From contig NZ_JAVHLD010000015.1 in NCBI RefSeq assembly GCF_031082295.1, positions 2,697-66,696 on the forward strand: 64,000 nt of DNA, read 5' to 3'. The notes beneath the pieces were generated by a model that saw nothing but the letters and a program-made list of their open reading frames with translations, did not search any database and was not told the origin of the DNA. Position 1 is the first letter of the stretch; each line of letters starts with the position of its first letter. The translations under genes were made by a program, and so were the position numbers. Shown piece after piece: positions 52,680-64,000 of this stretch. This DNA is from Humidesulfovibrio sp. (GTDB taxonomy: Bacteria; Desulfobacterota; Desulfovibrionia; Desulfovibrionales; Desulfovibrionaceae).

Positions 52680-53426
52680 GTGGCGCTGCGCCTGGATATC
52701 AGGAAGACGCTCCGGGCCGGAGCCCAGGAGTTCGAGCTGGCCGCCGCCTTCGAGGCGCAGGGCCGGTCCATCGTGCTCTTCGGCCCGTCCGGCTCGGGCA
52801 AGACCCTCACCCTGCGCGCCGTGGCCGGGCTCATGGCGCCGGACGCCGGACGCATCGACCTGGACGGCCGCAGCCTGTTCGACTCGGTCAACGGGGTCGA
52901 CGTTCCGGCCAGGCAGCGCGGGGTGGGGCTCATGTTTCAGGACTATGCGCTGTTCCCGCACCTGTCCGTGGCGCAGAACGTGGGGTTCGGGCTGGGGGTC
53001 GGGCTGTTCGGGCGGCTGGATCTTGCGGCGCGCAACCGCGTTGGCGAGCTGCTGGACCTGGCCGGGTTGGCGCACCTGGCCGACGCCAGGCCGGGCAGGC
53101 TCTCCGGCGGCCAGCGCCAGCGCGTGGCCTTGCTGCGCGCCCTGGCCAGGAGCCCTCGCGCGCTGCTGCTGGACGAGCCCTTCTCGGCCCTGGATCCGCT
53201 GCTGCGCGCGCGCATGCGCCGCGAGGTGCGCGCCATGTGCCAGGCGGTGGACACGCCGACGATGCTCGTCACCCACGACCCCGAGGACTTGGCCGAGTTC
53301 GGCGGCACGGTGGTGCTGTACGACGAGGGGCGGGTGCGCCGCATGGAGACATTCGCGGACGGACCAGAGGGCGGCGTGGCGGCCTCCGGGCTGGTTCTCG
53401 GCGAGCACTTCAGCGCCTACGGGTGA
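52680..53426 (+). CDS. modC: Molybdate ABC transporter ATPase ModC
   Basis: ModC powers molybdate import. It starts with GTG at 52680, with AAGGAG ahead. The 248 residues have Walker A GPSGSGKT, signature LSGGQRQRVALLRAL and Walker B LLLDEPFSALD. It stops at the end of the ATPase domain and lacks the C-terminal MOP (molybdate-sensing) domain of E. coli ModC, so feedback by Mo at the transporter is not expected. Confidence 0.94.
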   Translation: MALRLDIRKTLRAGAQEFELAAAFEAQGRSIVLFGPSGSGKTLTLRAVAGLMAPDAGRIDLDGRSLFDSVNGVDVPARQRGVGLMFQDYALFPHLSVAQNVGFGLGVGLFGRLDLAARNRVGELLDLAGLAHLADARPGRLSGGQRQRVALLRALARSPRALLLDEPFSALDPLLRARMRREVRAMCQAVDTPTMLVTHDPEDLAEFGGTVVLYDEGRVRRMETFADGPEGGVAASGLVLGEHFSAYG

Positions 53427-53505
53427 GGCTGCCGAGATTGTTCAATTCTGTGAGACGACGAAACAGTTTTTACCGAAAATTTTCAAAAATGTAATTTCAC
53501 CTATT

Positions 53506-53535
53506 TTGAAGGTGGAACTGTTGTGCTAATATATC
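53506..53535 (+). promoter_or_regulatory. Possible sigma-70 promoter of nifA
   Basis: TTGAAG at 53506-53511 and TATATC at 53530-53535 with an 18-bp spacer lie in an AT-rich stretch between modC and nifA. This is weak evidence. Read-through from the nifV-mod unit is also possible. Confidence 0.25.
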
Positions 53536-53608
53536 AAGCAAAAACAATGCGTTGCATAATTTCCTCTCGTGGAGCTTTCCTAGGCACCGATATTGCTTTG
53601 GTTTCAGC

Positions 53609-55183
53609 ATGACTATTATGCTTGGCAATCTCAAACTTCAGGTGCTCTCGTCCATCTGCCAGATCATAGACACGGCCCTTGACCTGGAACGCGCCCTGTC
53701 CGAGATACTGCGCATCCTGTCCGAGTCGCTCAGCATGAAGCGCGCCACCATAACGCTCATGGACCAGGAGAGCGAATTGCTGGTCATCAGCGCCTCCCAC
53801 GGGCTCACCGACGAGGAGCGCGAGCGCGGCGTGTACGAGTTGGACGAGGGCGTCACCGGCCTCATCTTCCAGACCGCCAAGCCCTACGTGGTGCCGGACA
53901 TCCGCCACGAGCCCCTGTTCCTCGACAAGACCGGCTCGCGCCACTTGGAAAAGGGCCGCGTGTCCTTCATCGGCGTACCCATCACCTCGCACAAGCGCTG
54001 CCTGGGCGTGCTCAACGTGGACCGGCTGTTCGGCGACGAGGTGGCCTACGACGAGGACCTGAGCTTCCTCACCGTGGTGGCCACGCTCATCGGGCAGTTC
54101 CTGTCCCTGAACGAAAAGATCAAGGCGCGCGAGCAGGCCCTGGTGCGCGAAAACCTGAATCTGCGCTCGCAGATCACGCGGGAGCGGCGCGGGCCGTACA
54201 TTGTCGGCAAGTGCCTGGCCATGCAGGAAGTGGAGCGGCAGATTTTGAAGGTCGCGCCCACACGCGCCAGCGTCCTGCTCCTGGGCGAGTCGGGCACGGG
54301 CAAGACGCTCATCGCCAAGATCATCCACGAATTTTCCGAGCGCAAGGACCACGCCTTCATCAAGGTCAACTGCGCCTCCATCCCCGAAAACCTGCTGGAG
54401 AGCGAGCTCTTCGGGTATGAGAAGGGCGCCTTCACCGGGGCCACCGGCTCCAAGCCCGGCCGTTTCGAGGACGCCCACAACGGCACCATCTTTCTCGACG
54501 AGATCGGCGAACTGCCGCTCGGCATCCAGGCCAAGCTGTTGCGCGTGCTGCAGGAGAAGGAGTTCGAACGCCTGGGCTCGAACCTGACGCGCAAGGTCGA
54601 CGTGCGCGTGGTGGCCGCCACCAACCGCGATCTGGGCGAACTGGCCGAGCGCGGCGGCTTCCGTGCCGACCTCTACTACCGCCTCTCGGTCTTCCCCATC
54701 CAGGTTCCGCCCCTGCGCCAGCGCAAGGGCGACATCCCGGCCCTGCTTAACCACTTCATCGACAAGGTCTCCCGCGAGTACGGGCGCATCCTCTCCTTCA
54801 CGCCCAGGGCGCTGTCGGACCTCACCATGTACGATTGGCCGGGCAACGTGCGCGAGATGGAGAACCTCATCGAGCGCCTGGTCATCATGAGCGACGGCGA
54901 GCGCGTGGACGCGGTATTCCTCAAGCCCTACCTGAACCCCTCTGGCTTGCACGGCGCCACTCCGCCGGAGCGGGCGCAGGGGACCCCCGTGTCCGGCGGC
55001 ACGCCGCTGCGGACCATGGAACGCAACGAGGTCGTGGCGGCGCTCCGTCGCAACGGCTGGGTGCAGTACAAGGCCGCCGAGGAACTGGGCATCACTCCGC
55101 GCCAGATCGGCTACCGCATCAAGAAATTCGGCTTGTCCTCCATCATCGAAAAGCAGTCCGGCCACAGTTCCGGAGGCCGCTAG
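53609..55183 (+). CDS. nifA: Sigma-54 dependent activator NifA
   Basis: NifA turns on the sigma-54 promoters of nif genes. The protein has an N-terminal GAF domain (about 15-165), an AAA+ domain with GESGTGKT (near 225) and the sigma-54 contact loop YEKGAFTGA (near 270), and a C-terminal Fis-type helix-turn-helix (AAEELGITPRQIGYRIKKFGL). The Cys pair in the interdomain linker seen in oxygen-sensing NifA of rhizobia is absent. Start is uncertain: ATG 53609 or 53618, and no clear ribosome site was found. It follows modC by 182 bp. Confidence 0.9.
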   Translation: MTIMLGNLKLQVLSSICQIIDTALDLERALSEILRILSESLSMKRATITLMDQESELLVISASHGLTDEERERGVYELDEGVTGLIFQTAKPYVVPDIRHEPLFLDKTGSRHLEKGRVSFIGVPITSHKRCLGVLNVDRLFGDEVAYDEDLSFLTVVATLIGQFLSLNEKIKAREQALVRENLNLRSQITRERRGPYIVGKCLAMQEVERQILKVAPTRASVLLLGESGTGKTLIAKIIHEFSERKDHAFIKVNCASIPENLLESELFGYEKGAFTGATGSKPGRFEDAHNGTIFLDEIGELPLGIQAKLLRVLQEKEFERLGSNLTRKVDVRVVAATNRDLGELAERGGFRADLYYRLSVFPIQVPPLRQRKGDIPALLNHFIDKVSREYGRILSFTPRALSDLTMYDWPGNVREMENLIERLVIMSDGERVDAVFLKPYLNPSGLHGATPPERAQGTPVSGGTPLRTMERNEVVAALRRNGWVQYKAAEELGITPRQIGYRIKKFGLSSIIEKQSGHSSGGR

Positions 55184-55361
55184 CCCCCTGCGCGCCAGCA
55201 CTTTCGGCTCGGGCCCGGTTTGTCCCGGTGGCAGAATGTTATCCTCGCCATTGGTCTGGACAGATTCCACGACATGGGCTTATTGTGCTAATTGACGACG
55301 TACGGGCTGCGCCACAGAGGTCTGCCCGTTGCACTCTACCGTGTGTCCGGGGAGGGAAAGC

Positions 55362-55781
55362 GTGCGCATACTTGTCATCGACGACGACATCACCAGCAGG
55401 CTCCTGCTTAAGAAACTGCTCTCCGGCTATGGGGAGTGCGTGCTTGAGGACAACGGCAAGGCCGCCCTTGGGACCTTCCTCAAAGCCTTGGGCGACGATG
55501 CCCCCTTCGATCTCATCTTCCTCGACATCGTCATGCCCGAAATGGACGGGCACGAGTTCCTCCAGGCCGTTCGGCAGATGGAGCAGCAGTGGGCAGTGCC
55601 TCCCGGCCGCGAGGTCCGGGTCGTCATGACCACCTCCCTGAACAGCCCCAAGGAAGCGACCAAGGCCTTCTTCAAGGGCCAGGCCACGGCCTATCTGGTC
55701 AAGCCGGTGGACAAGAAGACCATCGACGAGAAGCTCTTGGAGCTCTTTGCTGGGAGCCTGCCCGGAGCGAATGCCGAGTAG
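55362..55781 (+). CDS. Single-domain response regulator
   Basis: A 139-residue receiver (CheY-like) protein. Acidic pocket residues are in VIDDD (5-9), the phospho-acceptor is D55 ([11 protein letters not shown]), and the conserved Lys is in YLVKPVDKK. It has no output domain, so it passes the signal by protein contact. I start at the GTG at 55362 with GGGGAGGGAAAG before it. It is just ahead of a large hybrid kinase, which is probably its partner. Confidence 0.9.
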   Translation: MRILVIDDDITSRLLLKKLLSGYGECVLEDNGKAALGTFLKALGDDAPFDLIFLDIVMPEMDGHEFLQAVRQMEQQWAVPPGREVRVVMTTSLNSPKEATKAFFKGQATAYLVKPVDKKTIDEKLLELFAGSLPGANAE

Positions 55782-55791
55782 GGGCGCGCAC

Positions 55792-59541
<3,750 letters not shown>

Positions 59542-59701
59542 CGCCCACATGCAGCCCTCGTGAGCTTCGGTCTGTCCGTCCGCTTTCTGCCTGAAAGCAC
59601 CTGTGCGCCCGCAGCCGCCTCGGCGCGAGCAGTTCGGGGCGTCGGCTTTCGTCACACGCGGCTGGGCCCACGGGCTTTGCAGGGCCGCCCCGGCGCGAGG
59701 C

Positions 59702-60841
59702 TCACAGGATGTCGCTGATTCTCCTGCCTGCGCAGCGCTCCACAAGCTCCTGCATGCCCAGCGCGTGCTCCAGGCGGCGGCGGATGGCCGCGCAGGCCTC
59801 CTCGTCCCCGGAAAAACGGTCCAGCTTTTCCTGAAAGCGCAGGGGGATGTCCACCCGTTGCGGCCCGCGCACCAGCTTGTCCGCCAGGTAGACCAGCTCC
59901 CGTTCGGCGGGCCGAGCCACCTTTGCCGGGTCGATGTCCCGGTGCGCAGCCACGATCTCCGCCGTGCGCGTGAACCCAAGGTCCGCCAGGAGCCGCGCGC
60001 CTGCCCGCTCGTGCTCTGGCTGTCCCTTGGCGATGTCATGCACAAGGGCGGCGGCCTCCAGAAGCTCAAGGTCCAGCGCCGGGCCGCGTTCGCCCAGCGC
60101 CCGGGCCAGGGCCAGGGCCACCTCCGCCACGCCTTGGCCGTGCGCCAGCCCGCGCGCCCCAGCGGCGTGGATGTCGAGCAGGGCCAGCGCCTCCCTCGGA
60201 GAAGCGCGGTCAAGGCGCGGCAGGCGTGCCTGGGCCTCTGCAAACGCTGCATCGTCGTCCACGTCGAACAGGATCTGCGCATCGGCCACGGGCAGGGTCG
60301 CGCAGGAGAGGGTGGCCAGGGCTCCGGTCAGTCCGCCGTCGCCGTGCCAGGCCAGCACTTTCGGGATGGCGCGGGCGTCCAGCAGCGGCGGATGCCCCGA
60401 CTCGCCGTGGAAGGTCGGCAGGATCGCCTCGGACTCGCTGGCGCGGAAGCGCTCGGCCAACAGGCGCAGGGTGGCGGGCCGGATGAGCGGGATGTCCACC
60501 GGCAGCACCAGCACCCCGGCGAGGGCGTCCGGCAGTGCGGCCAGTCCGGCGCGCACAGAGCTGAACATGCCGCGCTCGAAATCGGCGTTGAAGGCCGACC
60601 GCAGCCCCAGGGCGCGAGCCTCTGCCGTGGTTTCCCCGGCGCGGGCGCCGGTGACGGCGACGATTTCCGTTATCCCCGCCTGGCGGAACAGGCTTGCGGC
60701 CCGGGCCAGGAGGCTTTGCCCGCCGAGGGCGAGCAGGGGCTTGAAGCCCCGCATGCGCGTGGACTTTCCGGCGGCCAGGATCACCCCGGCCAGCGGGCCG
60801 TCTCGCCGCGAGAGGGAGGCGGGCAGGGGGGACTGGCTCAT
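59702..60841 (-). CDS. MocA-like NTP transferase fused to an HD phosphohydrolase domain
   Basis: The first 200 residues are a MobA/MocA nucleotidyltransferase (VILAAGKSTRMRGFKPLLALGG; GVLVLPVDIPLI), which adds CMP or GMP to molybdopterin. The rest is an HD domain (GLAHGQGVAEVA; ALVHDIAKG; AAHRDID) that keeps the H...HD...H...D metal residues. This fusion suggests that one protein both makes and breaks a nucleotide linkage, or the HD part regulates it. It overlaps xdhC by four bases, so they work on the same Mo enzyme. Confidence 0.88.
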   Translation of the reverse strand: MSQSPLPASLSRRDGPLAGVILAAGKSTRMRGFKPLLALGGQSLLARAASLFRQAGITEIVAVTGARAGETTAEARALGLRSAFNADFERGMFSSVRAGLAALPDALAGVLVLPVDIPLIRPATLRLLAERFRASESEAILPTFHGESGHPPLLDARAIPKVLAWHGDGGLTGALATLSCATLPVADAQILFDVDDDAAFAEAQARLPRLDRASPREALALLDIHAAGARGLAHGQGVAEVALALARALGERGPALDLELLEAAALVHDIAKGQPEHERAGARLLADLGFTRTAEIVAAHRDIDPAKVARPAERELVYLADKLVRGPQRVDIPLRFQEKLDRFSGDEEACAAIRRRLEHALGMQELVERCAGRRISDIL

Positions 60842-61881
60842 GCCGGACCGCCCACGCCAAGTCCGGCGCGGCAGGCGATGAGCTCGGCGGTGATGCTCAC
60901 GGCGATCTCCTCCGGCGTCTCGGCCCCGATGGCAAGGCCGATGGGGCAGCGGACCCGCGCCAGATCAGCTTCGCTGAAGCCCTGGTCGCGCAGGCGGGCG
61001 TAGACGGCGTCGCGCTTGCGGCGGCTGCCGATCATGCCGATGTACCTCGCCTTGGTGCGCAGGGCCTGGGCCAGCACTTCGGCATCGTGCTCATGCCCGC
61101 GCGTGACGATGACCACGAAGGTCTCCGGCCCGCTGGACAGGCCTGCGAAGCAGTCGGCGTAGGAGTCGAGCACCCTTGGCCGCGCCTGCGGAAAGCGCTC
61201 GGCGTTGGCGAACTCCGCCCGGTCGTCCAGCACGGTGACGTCGAAGCCGACCAGGGCCGCCATGCGGGCAGTGGGCCGGGAAACGTGCCCCGCCCCGAAA
61301 ATGAGCAGCGGGCTGGCTGCGGTCCAAGGCTCCAGCACGTAGGGGCCGCCAGCGTGCTCGAACGCGACGGGCGCGGCGATGTTCCGGCCCGCGAGCCGGG
61401 CGGCCTGGGCCAGCCCTTCCGGCAGGGGAGCCTCAAGGCTGTCGTGGCCTGGCGCAAGCAGAACCGAGGAGCCTTCGCAGAGGGGCGTCAGCCGCAGGCA
61501 GCGCTGGCCCCTGGCCAGGGACCGCTCCAGGTGGCGGAACAGGGGCAGGTCGGCGGGGGCGAGGCGCTCCAGAAAGACTTGCAGGCGACCGCCGCAGATC
61601 ATGTCCGCGCCAGCGGCCAGTTCGCCCGTGAGGTCGAAGCGCACCACCTGTCGCTCGCCTGTGGCCAGCGCCTGGGCTCCGGCGGCCACGACCCGGGCCT
61701 CAACCAGCCCGCCGCCCACGCTGCCCGCGAGAATCCGCACGCCGCCGGAAGCCCCCGCCGCGAGCAGCATGCGGCTGCCGGCCGAACGCGGGGTGCTGCC
61801 CTCGTTGGCCAGGATGGTGGCCTGGACCAGGGCTTCGCCGCGTTCCAGGCGCCCCAGCAGCGTGGAGAGATGGTCGTTCAT
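60838..61881 (-). CDS. XdhC/CoxF family molybdenum-hydroxylase chaperone
   Basis: XdhC binds Mo cofactor, assists its sulfuration and inserts it in xanthine dehydrogenase-like enzymes. The 347 residues begin with the XdhC motif ATILANEGSTPRSAGSRMLL and have the Cys motif DMICGGRLQVFL; the C-terminal half is a Rossmann domain (LLIFGAGHVSRP; GMIGSRRKRD). It is coupled with the MocA-HD gene (ATGA overlap). The client oxidoreductase is not in this window. Confidence 0.92.
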   Translation of the reverse strand: MNDHLSTLLGRLERGEALVQATILANEGSTPRSAGSRMLLAAGASGGVRILAGSVGGGLVEARVVAAGAQALATGERQVVRFDLTGELAAGADMICGGRLQVFLERLAPADLPLFRHLERSLARGQRCLRLTPLCEGSSVLLAPGHDSLEAPLPEGLAQAARLAGRNIAAPVAFEHAGGPYVLEPWTAASPLLIFGAGHVSRPTARMAALVGFDVTVLDDRAEFANAERFPQARPRVLDSYADCFAGLSSGPETFVVIVTRGHEHDAEVLAQALRTKARYIGMIGSRRKRDAVYARLRDQGFSEADLARVRCPIGLAIGAETPEEIAVSITAELIACRAGLGVGGPA

Positions 61882-62103
61882 GTCTGCCGCGTCCTTTTGT
61901 GGCGGAAGGGTCTACAGAGGGTCGGCGTTCCTGCCGTCCCCTTCCTGCAGCTGGCCGCCGGGCAGAGGATAGCCGCTGTGGCCGGAACATTCCACCCCTG
62001 TGTCGCGCCGTTCGTCGCTTGCCATCCCGGGCTGTTGCCGGAAGCAGGGGCATAGTCCTTTGTGCCGCCTTAGAAGGCCGCACCAAGAACCATTGCGGAC
62101 GAG

Positions 62104-62934
62104 CTATTTCCCGTCAACCTGACGGGCGACATGTGGAATATGGAGACGGGAGTTTGTGGGTGTGCGACCATGCTCTCTTTGCTCCCGGAGGTGCATGTGC
62201 CACTGCTCGAGGAGTTCAAGGTTGACGTAGTCACCGGTCATGGGCGGTCCAAACAGCTTGTGGCACGGGAGTTCGGGCTCTCCCAGGTGGTCGAGGATGG
62301 CCAGGGCCCCGCAGAAGTCGTCGTCAGTGGTGTACTGGCTCCGCGTGACAAGCGTGGGCACCCCGGCCAGGCGGGCCGAGCTGATGCCAAGGCCGGAATC
62401 TTCCAGCGCCAGGCAGTCCGAGGCTCGGAGCCCAAGCTGCTCCAGGGCCAACAGGTAGGCATCCGGCGCGGGCTTTTTGGAGAGCACCGATTCCCCTGTC
62501 ACTTCCACATCCCAGGACTCGAGCACGCCACTGAGCAGGCGTGCTTGCAGGGCGCGCACATTGGCCAGGCTGGTGGTGGTCACGATGGCCTGGCGGAGGC
62601 CGCAGGCCGAGGCCTCGCGCATGAGGCGGGCCACGCCGGGCCGTAGCGGGGCGGCGCCCTCGTCCAGCAGTCGGGTGTAGAAAGACGTCTTGCTCCGGTG
62701 CAGGGCGGCAATGTCCGGCATGGCCTCCGAAATTCCTGCCTTCATCCTTGCATCGGCGAAGTGCCGCATGCGCTCTTTGCCTCCGGCCACGGCCAGCAGC
62801 CGGGCGTATTCCTCCCTGCTCCAGCTCCAATCCAGTCCTGCCTCGGCGAAGGCCAGGTTGAAGGCCCGGCGGTGCAGCTCCTCGCTGTCCACCATGGTCC
62901 CGTCCACATCCCAAAGCAGTGCTCGCAGTGCCAT
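62104..62934 (-). CDS. HAD hydrolase, CbbY/beta-phosphoglucomutase-like
   Basis: A 276-residue HAD-family phosphatase with the nucleophile motif WDVDGTMVDSEELH (Asp at residues 9 and 11), a helical cap, the Ser/Thr motif IVTTTS and Lys/Asp motifs (KKPAPDAYLLAL; ALEDSGLGISSA). CbbY breaks down xylulose-1,5-bisphosphate, an inhibitor of RuBisCO. Its place 90 bp after the RuBisCO gene, on the same strand, supports that role. Confidence 0.88.
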   Translation of the reverse strand: MALRALLWDVDGTMVDSEELHRRAFNLAFAEAGLDWSWSREEYARLLAVAGGKERMRHFADARMKAGISEAMPDIAALHRSKTSFYTRLLDEGAAPLRPGVARLMREASACGLRQAIVTTTSLANVRALQARLLSGVLESWDVEVTGESVLSKKPAPDAYLLALEQLGLRASDCLALEDSGLGISSARLAGVPTLVTRSQYTTDDDFCGALAILDHLGEPELPCHKLFGPPMTGDYVNLELLEQWHMHLREQREHGRTPTNSRLHIPHVARQVDGK

Positions 62935-63024
62935 GTCGTTGCGTGTTCCCTGGTTGTGCTTGGGCGGGAGCGCGACCGGTAGGGGAAGGGCCGCGCTCCC
63001 GCCTGGCAGGTGGAAGCCCGCAGG

Positions 63025-64000
63025 CTAGAGGCCCAGGCGCTGCCGCCAGCCGGGGTAGAGCTGGTCGGCATCGTGGGCAAAGGACTCGAACGCTCGCGCC
63101 AGCTCCTTGTGGCTGCTGGCGTACTCCACCAGGTCCGTCCCGGTGCGCCAGGCGTCGTGGGCCTGGTGCAGGGAAAGCGCCCCGGCGGTGGGGCCGTCCA
63201 GGTGCCCGAAGGCGCCCCCGCCGGAGGTCTGGCAGACGTTGGCGTGCCCCAGGTTGTCGAAGAAGCCGGGCAGGCGCAGGGCGTTCATGCCGCCGGAGAT
63301 CATGGGCGTGGTGGCCTTCATGCCGTGCCATTTCTGGGTGTAGTACGGGCCTTGGGCCTCGTCGCGCTCCAGCATGTAGGCGATGTTCTTGTCGGCCTGG
63401 TCGCCCTCCATCTTGCCGAAGCCCATGGTCCCTGTGTGGATGCCCGAGGCGCCCTGCAGGCGGGACATCTTGGACAGCACGAAGGCCGTGTAGCCGCGCT
63501 TGGACTGCGGCGAGGTGACGGCGCCGTGCCCGGCCCGGTGGTAGTGCAGAAACTGGCCGGGGAAGTTGCGCCGCACCGTGGTCACGGAGGTCGGCCCGGC
63601 CACGTAGCCGTCCACCAGGAAGGCGACGTGCGAGGCGTTCTCCTTGAACGCGTCCAGTATGAAGTGCGCCCTGGCGATGATCTCGGCGGGATCGTCGGCC
63701 GTGATGTTGGCCGAGAAGATCTTGGCCTGGCCGGTCTCGTCCTGGGCGCGGCGCATGGCGTCGGCCACGGCGCGGATGGTCTCCTTGAGCGGAGCGAAGA
63801 CCTGGTTGCCCTGTGGCTCGTCGTTCTTGACGAAGTCGCCGCCGAGCCAGAAGCGGTAGCAGGCGTCGGCAAAGGGCGCGGGCCGCAGGCCCAGCTTGGG
63901 CTTGACGATGGTGCCGACGATCATGCCGCCGTCCGTCTCTGGACGGCCCAGGATGCGCCAGAAGTCGGCGATGTTCATGGCCGGGCCGTCGAAAAGCTCC
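63025..64000 (-). CDS. cbbM: Ribulose bisphosphate carboxylase, form II (3' part)
   Basis: RuBisCO fixes CO2 on ribulose-1,5-bisphosphate. The visible 325 residues match form II enzymes such as that of Rhodospirillum rubrum: [10 protein letters not shown], the carbamylated lysine in [48 protein letters not shown] and [13 protein letters not shown]. The frame is open to base 64000, upstream codons read ELFDGPA as in other form II proteins, and the N-terminal domain lies outside. Catalytic residues seen are intact. It is followed by the CbbY-like gene. Confidence 0.96.
   Translation of the reverse strand, partial: ELFDGPAMNIADFWRILGRPETDGGMIVGTIVKPKLGLRPAPFADACYRFWLGGDFVKNDEPQGNQVFAPLKETIRAVADAMRRAQDETGQAKIFSANITADDPAEIIARAHFILDAFKENASHVAFLVDGYVAGPTSVTTVRRNFPGQFLHYHRAGHGAVTSPQSKRGYTAFVLSKMSRLQGASGIHTGTMGFGKMEGDQADKNIAYMLERDEAQGPYYTQKWHGMKATTPMISGGMNALRLPGFFDNLGHANVCQTSGGGAFGHLDGPTAGALSLHQAHDAWRTGTDLVEYASSHKELARAFESFAHDADQLYPGWRQRLGL

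Overview
The window looks like chromosomal DNA of a high-GC, nitrogen-fixing, sulfate-reducing deltaproteobacterium of the Desulfovibrio type (Desulfovibrionales). The support is indirect but consistent: a nif operon with two PII genes (nifI1, nifI2) between nifH and nifD, a NrfHA cytochrome c nitrite reductase, a compact SufCB pair, MocA/XdhC proteins of the kind that mature molybdenum hydroxylases, and a form II RuBisCO. No rRNA or species marker is present, so the genus is an inference.

Region 1 (1-17.6 kb) is a genomic island. It starts with a type I restriction-modification operon on the minus strand: a helix-turn-helix protein, a first HsdM, a 75-residue protein, a second HsdM, HsdS and HsdR, all joined by short overlaps. 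Next come decayed mobile DNA: a Fic gene cut exactly in front of its active-site motif, a serine recombinase, pieces of AntA/AntB and Bro-N phage antirepressors, and the last 11 codons of a lost integrase. A chimeric PEP-synthase-like gene lies between that remnant and an intact tyrosine integrase. The integrase faces the 3' end of a tRNA-Ser(CGA) gene at 17.53-17.63 kb, the probable integration site.

Region 2 (17.7-38.3 kb) is mostly housekeeping: Smr protein, SufC-SufB, a DegT aminotransferase, NrfH-NrfA behind a 16-bp palindrome, two radical SAM proteins (one with a frameshift), TrmO-like protein, ThiL, GIY-YIG protein, an ABC-F ATPase, a NUDIX hydrolase, a three-gene acyl-adenylate/ACP/acetyltransferase cassette, MetF, Asd and a class IV aminotransferase.

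Region 3 (38.3-55.2 kb) is the nitrogen-fixation locus. On the minus strand the order is nifH-nifI1-nifI2-nifD-nifK-(nifB-like)-ferredoxin-GNAT-nifE-nifN-nifB. Divergently on the plus strand are nifV, a 62-residue Cys-rich protein, modBAC and nifA. Each direction has a sigma-54 type promoter in the shared intergenic region, so NifA probably drives both. Together the genes supply the structural enzyme, FeMo-cofactor assembly, homocitrate, molybdate uptake and post-translational control. The most unusual member is a NifB paralogue without the radical-SAM cysteines but with a Cys-rich insert.

Region 4 (55.3-64 kb) holds a response regulator and a large hybrid histidine kinase, then on the minus strand a MocA-HD fusion, XdhC, a CbbY-like phosphatase and the 3' part of a form II RuBisCO gene that runs off the window.
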